Below are positions 1-4,240 of a stretch of 7,067 bases of DNA, piece by piece. Position 1 is the stretch's first letter. The number at the start of each line of letters is the position of its first letter. A program made the position numbers and the translations under genes. The stretch comes from Lysobacteraceae bacterium (GTDB lineage Bacteria; Pseudomonadota; Gammaproteobacteria; Xanthomonadales; Wenzhouxiangellaceae), in the NCBI GenBank assembly GCA_020201235.1, contig JAIVHD010000103.1, forward strand, positions 1-7,067, in the 5' to 3' direction. The notes beneath the pieces were generated by a model. The model did no database searches. It had not been told where the DNA came from and worked only from the letters and a program-made list of their open reading frames with translations.

Positions 1-193
1 CCTGGCGCAGAAACGCATGGCCTTCGGCGTCGTCGACAATCAACTCCAACCCAAGCACCGCAGCATAGTCGGCTACTGCGGCTTGATGGTCGATCAGATC
101 GCGCCACGCCTTTTCATGGCTGTCGCGGTAAACCACGCCTTTCATCAACGCGATCAACGGCAGTGAAATCGAGGATTCGACGCTTGTGTTCAT
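1..193 (-). CDS. jetB: Wadjet subunit JetB (DUF4194, MksE-like), N-terminal part only
   Basis: This is the N-terminal 64 codons of a gene that runs off the left edge of the window. JetB is the KITE/MksE-like subunit of the Wadjet SMC complex. It binds the kleisin JetA and the SMC ATPase JetC, and the complex extrudes loops on small circular DNA so that the nuclease JetD can cleave it. The family is recognised from the N-terminal pattern: SLPLIALMKGVVYR (residues 10-23), then a Trp-containing helix (KAWRDLIDHQ, 28-37), then DYAAVLGLELIVDDAEGHAF (42-61), which ends in the acidic/Gly/Phe segment seen in DUF4194 proteins. The ATG at 193-191 fits the usual family start; no strong ribosome binding site precedes it. 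jetA lies upstream on the same strand, which fixes the identification, but the 332-bp separation is unusual. jetC and jetD would be expected further left. Confidence 0.85.
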   Translation of the reverse strand, partial: MNTSVESSISLPLIALMKGVVYRDSHEKAWRDLIDHQAAVADYAAVLGLELIVDDAEGHAFLRQ

Positions 194-201
194 AGCCGCT
201 C

Positions 202-230
202 AGTGTAACCGTCTTGTTCAAAAGGTTTCC
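202..230 (-). promoter_or_regulatory. possible promoter for jetB inside the gap
   Basis: On the minus strand, GGAAAC (230-225) and TACACT (207-202) are separated by 17 bp. The predicted transcript would start only a few bases before the jetB ATG at 193, giving a very short leader. The -35 box is a poor match to the sigma-70 consensus and looks more like an ECF-type GGAAC box. If the long gap uncouples jetB from jetA transcription, a local promoter would be needed. This is a weak candidate, called from spacing and hexamers alone. Confidence 0.2.
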
Positions 231-335
231 GGATCAGGTCCGTTTCTCAGCATGGTTTTGCTGTCTCGGCTTGGTTGAGTCATGTGCCTAATCAGCCTGC
301 CTTATTCAGCACCTCTTCGTCACGCGGGGCCGCCG

Positions 336-359
336 GGTGCCGTGGCTGGGGCGTTTGGC
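336..359 (+). repeat. copy 1 of an inverted dispersed repeat flanking jetA
   Basis: The 24 bases GGTGCCGTGGCTGGGG + CGTTTGGC match the minus strand of 2060-2038 at every position except one extra G in this copy (23 of 24). Such a match is not expected by chance in 7 kb. It marks the jetA-jetB gap as holding a dispersed repeat, of which this is probably only the part shared by both copies. Confidence 0.7.
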
Positions 360-525
360 AACGATACACACGGAGGCGTACCCGCCGGTGCGGTGAGGAT
401 GCGTGACCGAGCCAAGCGCCGCAGACGCGGGGCATGGAGGTGCCACAGTCGGTGGGGTGGTAAATAAGCCGGGATCAGGGGGGTTCGATCTCGGAGGGAT
501 CAAGCGTGACCGACCGGCTCATGGC

Positions 526-2010
526 TCAGCGCGCGAAGATCACGCGCGGCACTTGCGCGCGCCGCTCGGTGCCGTCGGCTCCGGTCCAGAAGACAATGCT
601 GCGGACCGTTTCATCGATCATCGCGTGCGGGTCCTCGGCAGCGATGGCGAGATAGCTGACCAGTTCGGCCAGGCCCAGTTCCAGCGGGCGCTCGGCAATC
701 AGGTTTTCAAGGCTGATTTGGGTGTTGCTCTGCAGCGCCCGCCGGATGTTCGCACGCAATTGATCGCGGTCGACGAAAATCTGGTTGAACAGCGCGTCGC
801 TGTCGACCTCGGCCCGGCCCTCGTCGAGCGTGTGCTGGTCGATGCGCGGCTTGAGCGGCGGCGAATACAGCGGCCTTTCCAGCGGCAATTCAACGCGCGG
901 CGCGGTCTCGTCAAGGCCAATGTCCAGACGAATAGGCGGTTGCTCGCGCATTTCCAGTGCGTTTTGCTCGATATTCTGGATCAGATCCATAATCCTGCGG
1001 TTTTCCAGCCAGGCGCGGTCGTCGAGAAAACGCCGCAGCTGCTCGGACAATCTTGCAATGGTGCGCTGGGTCTGCTCGCCGGCGCCAAGCCAATCATCGT
1101 GGATTCGGCGCAAGCTGCGGTCTGGTCTGAGCTCGATGATCGGGTTCAGCGAAAGCACCTTGTCCAGCATGGCGCTAAATTCCTCCTGGCGCAACGGCGA
1201 CATCAGGAAATCCCAGAAAGCGCGAAAACTCCGGCCCTGATCAGAATCGGAAATGGCGTCCTGTTCGCCGAAGATATCAGCAAGAACCTCGCCTTTACTG
1301 CCTTCGAAGCGCGTGATGCGTTCACGTACCTGGCGGTCGAGCTGGCGGAAGTTATCCTCCACCTGGCGAAAATCGCCGAGCAAAGCGCGGGCGGTCTCGG
1401 CCATCTGCATAAATCGCTCGCGCAGCCGGGTATCGTCGAGCATGCCCAGATGACCGTTGCGGATCTTGTCGATTTCGCGATCGAGTTCGGCTTTGTTCTG
1501 CTCAAGTTCGGCGATACGGACTTCCGGGTCGCTCTCGGCCCCGGTCACGATCTGGCGCAACAGCTCGAACACCGTCAGCAATCGCGATTCGGCACCGACG
1601 AATTGAGTCTGTTCCAGCCCTTGCAACCAGCGAATGGCCTTTTCGGTCGGCGGTGTCAAGTCGTAATGCGGCTCGTCGCTGCCTTCGACGTAAAAGCGCC
1701 GGAGCCAGCCGCGCTCATCGGCCGACCAATCCATCAGGTAAGCGCGCGCGTTTTTGGGGAAACTCTCCGGCCCTTCGATTTCGCGCAGGTGGTGCAAAAC
1801 GTCGTCGAGCACGACCGTCAGCTCGCTTTCGGCCAGCACGCGCTGGTTGGGCTCGACAAACGCGCGATTCAGAAACGCAACCACCATCGGGCCATGGTCG
1901 GCTGCCAGCAGGCGCCAGCCGGCATGGGTCTTGCGCAATGTCTTGAGGTCGTGAAAATCCAGAATGCTTGCTCCGGTTGGGTGCTTGTTGGACGAAACCT
2001 TTTCTGACAA
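526..2010 (-). CDS. jetA: Wadjet subunit JetA (DUF3375, kleisin/MksF-like)
   Basis: JetA is the kleisin-like subunit of type I Wadjet, an SMC (MukBEF/MksBEF-like) complex that protects cells against plasmid uptake by recognising and linearising small circular DNA. At 494 residues it is full length for DUF3375. Visible landmarks are an N-terminal winged-helix region beginning near THAGWRLLAADHGP (28-41), a Phe/Tyr-rich RRFYVEGSDEPHYDLT segment (104-119), a long charged coiled coil (about 160-240), the FRAFWDFLMSP segment (262-272), a second helical stretch (310-355), and a C-terminal domain ending in RAQVPRVIFA (484-493). The start chosen is TTG at 2010-2008; no good Shine-Dalgarno sequence precedes it and no closer ATG exists before the conserved region, so the start could be off by some codons. 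It is followed on the same strand, after an unusually long gap, by jetB. A 534-codon open frame on the opposite strand is a GC-rich shadow. Confidence 0.92.
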   Translation of the reverse strand: MSEKVSSNKHPTGASILDFHDLKTLRKTHAGWRLLAADHGPMVVAFLNRAFVEPNQRVLAESELTVVLDDVLHHLREIEGPESFPKNARAYLMDWSADERGWLRRFYVEGSDEPHYDLTPPTEKAIRWLQGLEQTQFVGAESRLLTVFELLRQIVTGAESDPEVRIAELEQNKAELDREIDKIRNGHLGMLDDTRLRERFMQMAETARALLGDFRQVEDNFRQLDRQVRERITRFEGSKGEVLADIFGEQDAISDSDQGRSFRAFWDFLMSPLRQEEFSAMLDKVLSLNPIIELRPDRSLRRIHDDWLGAGEQTQRTIARLSEQLRRFLDDRAWLENRRIMDLIQNIEQNALEMREQPPIRLDIGLDETAPRVELPLERPLYSPPLKPRIDQHTLDEGRAEVDSDALFNQIFVDRDQLRANIRRALQSNTQISLENLIAERPLELGLAELVSYLAIAAEDPHAMIDETVRSIVFWTGADGTERRAQVPRVIFAR

Positions 2011-2037
2011 TCGTAGCGTAAACCGGTACCTTCGGTG

Positions 2038-2060
2038 GCCAAACGCCCAGCCACGGCACC
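2038..2060 (-). repeat. copy 2 of the dispersed repeat, upstream of jetA
   Basis: Read on the minus strand this 23-bp segment matches 336-359 with a single 1-base gap. It lies 28 bp before the jetA TTG start, in the divergent promoter region shared with the exported-protein gene. The two copies thus bracket jetA in inverted orientation. Flanking bases diverge quickly, so this copy is probably a decayed or partial one. Confidence 0.65.
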
Positions 2061-2109
2061 TGGCAGTAGCTCGAAGCGGAGAGGTCGGGAAAACCGCAGT
2101 CTTATGGCC

Positions 2110-2138
2110 TGGAAACGATCGATCCGTTATGGTACAGT
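2110..2138 (+). promoter_or_regulatory. candidate promoter of the exported-protein gene
   Basis: TGGAAA (2110-2115) and TACAGT (2133-2138) are spaced by 17 bp. The TACAGT is preceded by TGG, giving an extended -10-like TGGTACAGT. The predicted start near 2145 leaves a leader of about 25 nt that contains the ribosome binding site. The same TGGAAA box at the same spacing recurs before the sigma-factor gene. The matches are moderate and could be chance. Confidence 0.3.
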
Positions 2139-2156
2139 TGAGGTGGGGAGCATAAA

Positions 2157-2164
2157 AGAGGAGG
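2157..2164 (+). promoter_or_regulatory. strong ribosome binding site deciding the 2170 start
   Basis: AGAGGAGG lies 5 bp before the ATG at 2170. It is the best Shine-Dalgarno sequence in the window. It selects the ATG at 2170, which opens on a signal peptide, over an in-frame upstream GTG at 2035 that lies within the repeat-containing region. Confidence 0.75.
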
Positions 2165-2169
2165 CCATA

Positions 2170-3219
2170 ATGCTATATTTGAAACTCGTTCGATGGTTAT
2201 CGAATCGATTGATTGGCGTATTTTTGGCGCTGCTCGCATCAATGCCGATACAGGCAACGCAGATCAGTCGTTTCTGCCCGGAATGCGTTGATGAAACCGG
2301 CGCACGGCAGAAAGCGACGACATTTGCACCGCCGGTTCAATGTGACTGGCCAAACGCCCGGCCCGAATTGCCAATTCCAGACGATCTGGTTTGCCATTCT
2401 TCCGACCTGGATGTTTTGCTGGTCAACCCGCTGACCGGTGACCTGTTTGCGTACCGCCTGCTTTTCGAGCCGCAGCTCAATCGCCACTTGGTGCAAACGC
2501 GCGTCATTTCGCCGGATGAGCAAGAGGCTGCTGGTATTACGGTTGAAATTTATCGAGAACTGATGGTTGCCGATTTTGGCGGCACTACAGGCGCGCAGGG
2601 CGTTATCCAAACACGTACACCAGGTACCCGAAATTCGACTGAATGTCCGAGTGGTACCGCGCTGGACCACGTCTTGAATCCCGAGCTTCGCCAATGGATG
2701 ATTGACGAGCTGCGGACTAAATGGAATGAAGTGCTCGGACCATTCAACGCGCGAGAAGTCGGAGTTACGCGCAACGTCGGTATCAGCGCTTCATTGGGTC
2801 CGGTCTCGCTCTCGGTGGGTTGGTCAAGTTCTCCTGCTCCGCTGGACGACGTGTTTGTCGCTGGTTTCGGGTTCGACTCCAGCGAAGTTGAGCGCGAATC
2901 GGATCTGAATAGCGATGTCATCACTTTCATAATCCATGATGCGCGACTGGTTGATCACAGGTTTGTCATGGATGAGGATTTTTCGCCAGAGCTAAGCCGC
3001 GCGGCTGGCCGCTCGGTCGATCGTCTGTTGTCCGGGCAGACCGTAATCGACAATCCGTGCGTGATAGACAAACTCGCCGACTACGCTGAAAGCAATCCGG
3101 AGCTGGACTTCAGAGTGGGCGGGCCTGGTGGTTCGCGATTCGACTTTCCGGATACCTCCGCCCGGCGTACCGGGCCAAGTGCCAAGTGTCTCGTAGAGCT
3201 TAGTGGGCCATGCGGCTAA
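2170..3219 (+). CDS. exported protein of unknown function, 3' end interrupted by a MITE-like element
   Basis: I do not recognise this family. From the ATG at 2170 the product is 349 residues. Residues 1-29 form a typical signal peptide: Lys/Arg-rich start, hydrophobic LIGVFLALLASMPIQA core, likely cut after Ala29. The mature protein therefore crosses the inner membrane. It has Cys36 and Cys39 in a CPEC motif, plus Cys58, 75, 159, 297 and 340, which could form disulfides in the periplasm. A beta-rich central part (VGISASLGPVSLSVGW, 203-218) follows a helical segment (171-189). Residues 344-349 and the stop codon are encoded wholly or partly by the left inverted repeat of the element at 3201-3396, so this end is not original. 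Removing that element joins the frame to 3397-3631 and restores a protein of about 421 residues. The gene is divergent from jetA and upstream of the sigma/kinase pair on the same strand. It may be a target or partner of that pair, but this is inferred from position only. Confidence 0.7.
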   Translation: MLYLKLVRWLSNRLIGVFLALLASMPIQATQISRFCPECVDETGARQKATTFAPPVQCDWPNARPELPIPDDLVCHSSDLDVLLVNPLTGDLFAYRLLFEPQLNRHLVQTRVISPDEQEAAGITVEIYRELMVADFGGTTGAQGVIQTRTPGTRNSTECPSGTALDHVLNPELRQWMIDELRTKWNEVLGPFNAREVGVTRNVGISASLGPVSLSVGWSSSPAPLDDVFVAGFGFDSSEVERESDLNSDVITFIIHDARLVDHRFVMDEDFSPELSRAAGRSVDRLLSGQTVIDNPCVIDKLADYAESNPELDFRVGGPGGSRFDFPDTSARRTGPSAKCLVELSGPCG

Positions 3220-3234
3220 TTAGGTAACACTCAG
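3201..3234 (+). repeat. left terminal inverted repeat of the MITE-like element
   Basis: Matches the reverse complement of 3363-3396 except for one base (C at 3216 here against T in the other copy). It contributes the last codons and the TAA stop (3217-3219) of the exported-protein gene. Confidence 0.85.
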
Positions 3235-3362
3235 CCGTCGCACAAGCGTTGTGGGCAAGGCGCGCAAGCGAAGGACTGGCCCGAGCCAATTCAAGCGAGT
3301 GCAACGCAGCCCACGGCGCTTGTCCTGCGAAACGCGCCTTGATTCGCACCGGCACAGTGGCT

Positions 3363-3396
3363 CTGAGTGTTACCTAATTAACCGCATGGCCCACTA
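3363..3396 (-). repeat. right terminal inverted repeat of the MITE-like element
   Basis: Read on the minus strand it begins TAGTGGGCCATGCGG and is 33/34 identical to 3201-3234. Its outer TA forms, with the next base, a TAG stop in the frame of the downstream gene remnant. Confidence 0.85.
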
Positions 3397-3631
3397 GATC
3401 GCCGATGTGTTCCAGTCCAGGGTGGGCAGCTTGCTGAACTGGATTGTGCAAGACGAATTTCCGGCCGCACGCCACTTTGAGCGCGCGACGGCGCCGGTCG
3501 CGCGGTGCCAGGCCCATTCAGGAAAAACCGGGGCGCGTCACAGTGCGATTGGCTACGACAGGGCAGAAGCGGCCGCGTCGGCGCGCCGTGGACTGAAATG
3601 GGGTCCAAACGGCGAGTTCGTGCAGTTCTGA
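3397..3631 (+). pseudogene. separated 3' end of the exported-protein gene
   Basis: This is an open frame ending in TGA at 3629-3631. Joining base 3198-3200 (GAG CT) directly to 3397 (G ATC GCC GAT) continues the upstream frame without a stop for 77 further codons. The predicted tail contains a helical stretch (VFQSRVGSLLNWIVQDEF), one more Cys, and ends WGPNGEFVQF. An internal GTG at 3407 could in principle start a 74-residue product, but there is no ribosome binding site and no signal peptide, so a gene remnant is the better reading. The alternative is an unrelated non-coding leader that is open by chance. A homologue of the exported protein extending across the junction would settle it. Confidence 0.5.
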
Positions 3632-3638
3632 ATATTGC

Positions 3639-3667
3639 TGGAAATTAGGAAACCGGGCGCTTATACT
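3639..3667 (+). promoter_or_regulatory. candidate promoter of the sigma-kinase operon
   Basis: TGGAAA (3639-3644) and TATACT (3662-3667) are 17 bp apart. The -10 is a 5/6 match to TATAAT. Transcription would begin near 3674, leaving a leader of about 24 nt to the ATG at 3698. This also argues against translation from the TTG at 3635. The same TGGAAA box at the same spacing is seen at 2110-2138. Confidence 0.4.
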
Positions 3668-3678
3668 CGTTATACCCG
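3661..3678 (+). repeat. tandem 9-bp repeat over the sigma operon promoter
   Basis: TTATACTCG (3661-3669) is followed immediately by TTATACCCG (3670-3678), 8/9 identical. The pair covers the predicted -10 box and start site, so it either gives two alternative -10 elements or a direct-repeat binding site. There is no independent evidence for a regulator. Confidence 0.4.
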
Positions 3679-3697
3679 AAACGGTAGCGCGCTGACA

Positions 3698-4240
3698 ATG
3701 CCGCTTAAAACAGAATCGCAGCAGTTGAATTCAGTCAAAAATGCCGATCTACTCGAGCAGTTTCCCGAGCTGTACGCCACGCTGCGCCAGATTGCCCGGC
3801 GGCATCTTAGCCGTAACCCGGCCAATACGCTGAGCACCACCGTGGTGGTTAACGAAGCGTGGCTGAAACTGCAAAACAACCCCATCCAATGGCAGGACCA
3901 CCAGCATTTTCTGGCAACTGCCGCGTTGGCAATGCGGCAGTTGCTGGTCGATTATGCGCGCCGCAACGCGTCCGAAAAGCGTACCCGGGTCGACGACTGC
4001 CCGTTATTCGAAAACAACTGTGATCTATCCAGAAACAGCGATGCGGTTCTCGCAGTCGACGAGGCGCTGACTCAGCTCAGCAACCTGGATCCACGCTTGA
4101 CTCGCCTCGTCGAGCTTCGCTTTTTCGTCGGGTTGACGCTGGCGGAGGCCGCCGATTGCCTTCGCATCTCGCTGAGAACGGCCAATCGTGACTGGGCCCG
4201 GGCCCGGGCATTTATTCGAACCGCTGTTGAGCAATGCTGA
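3698..4240 (+). CDS. ECF-family RNA polymerase sigma factor, kinase-linked type (ECF43 / TIGR02999-like)
   Basis: A 180-residue alternative sigma factor that would direct RNA polymerase to a dedicated promoter set. Region 2 spans about residues 17-95 and shows the pattern of this subgroup: LRQIARRHL (29-37), TLSTTVVVNEAWLKL (44-58), HFLATAALAMRQLLVDYARR (70-89). Region 4 (about 115-177) has the helix-turn-helix LTLAEAADCLRISLRTANRDWARAR. The acidic DAED-type motif of region 2.2, which contacts the beta-prime coiled coil in ordinary ECF factors, is replaced by Leu45-Ser-Thr-Thr48. In the ECF43 factor EcfP of Vibrio parahaemolyticus, this gap in charge is filled by phosphorylation of a region 2.2 threonine by the neighbouring kinase PknT. 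The ATG at 3698 gives the usual family length; a TTG at 3635 lies upstream of the likely promoter. No anti-sigma factor is encoded nearby. The gene overlaps the kinase by 7 bp. Confidence 0.88.
   Translation: MPLKTESQQLNSVKNADLLEQFPELYATLRQIARRHLSRNPANTLSTTVVVNEAWLKLQNNPIQWQDHQHFLATAALAMRQLLVDYARRNASEKRTRVDDCPLFENNCDLSRNSDAVLAVDEALTQLSNLDPRLTRLVELRFFVGLTLAEAADCLRISLRTANRDWARARAFIRTAVEQC

Larger units (their letters stand above)
194..525. other. 332-bp jetA-jetB intergenic gap with dispersed-repeat sequence
   Basis: No convincing gene is visible here. A 65-codon open frame on the minus strand (503-306) has no family resemblance and a low-complexity Pro/Arg composition, so I regard it as spurious. 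The stretch contains a 24-bp segment (336-359) that recurs inverted upstream of jetA at 2038-2060, so at least part of the gap is a genomic repeat. An 8-bp direct repeat, GGATCAGG, occurs at 231-238 and 472-479. It could be a target duplication around a 233-bp insert, but an 8-mer pair in 330 bp is also expected by chance. Wadjet genes normally sit close together, so an insertion is the simplest explanation of the gap. Confidence 0.6.
3201..3396. mobile_element. 196-bp MITE-like element with 34-bp terminal inverted repeats
   Basis: The ends at 3201-3234 and 3363-3396 are inverted copies, 33 of 34 bases identical, both beginning TAGTGGGCCATGCGG. The interior of 128 bp has no gene. It carries further inverted pairs: 3242-3256 with 3309-3323 (13/15, the two mismatches being G-T wobbles), 3257-3264 with 3333-3340 (8/8), and a small hairpin TGGC-CCGA-GCCA at 3277-3288. 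Both outermost dinucleotides are TA, which fits a TA target duplication such as IS630/mariner-type transposases make. However, the host reading frame is restored only if all 196 bp are removed, which argues for no duplication or for a later indel. No transposase is present, so the element would be non-autonomous. The near-identity of the ends suggests a young insertion. Confidence 0.8.

Noticed and set aside
231..479. 8-bp direct repeat GGATCAGG as a target-site duplication around a 233-bp insert
   Set aside because: An 8-mer pair is expected by chance in 330 bp, and the ends just inside (239 onward and up to 471) show no good inverted repeats.
306..503. 65-residue open frame on the minus strand in the jetA-jetB gap
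   Set aside because: Pro/Arg-rich with no domain, and it runs through repeat sequence (336-359) that also occurs outside any gene; most likely spurious translation of a repeat.
403..2007. 534-codon open frame on the plus strand antisense to jetA
   Set aside because: It mirrors jetA in a GC-rich gene, has no recognisable domain, and jetA on the other strand is a clear full-length DUF3375 protein.
2035..2169. N-terminal extension of the exported protein from GTG at 2035
   Set aside because: It would bury the signal peptide, includes repeat sequence, and the ATG at 2170 has a far better ribosome binding site.
3201..3396. Integron attC recombination site
   Set aside because: The element has long paired arms and TAACAC/GTGTTA ends, but no proper RYYYAAC and GTTRRRY core sites, no integrase and no cassette array; the terminal repeats are too long and too perfect for attC.
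3201..3396. Rho-independent terminator of the exported-protein gene
   Set aside because: The arms are 128 bp apart, no U-run follows the right arm, and the unit has the symmetry of a mobile element, although it may incidentally affect transcription.
3635..3697. Sigma-factor start at TTG 3635
   Set aside because: It lies upstream of the likely promoter, adds 21 residues with no family match, and the ATG at 3698 gives the usual length.
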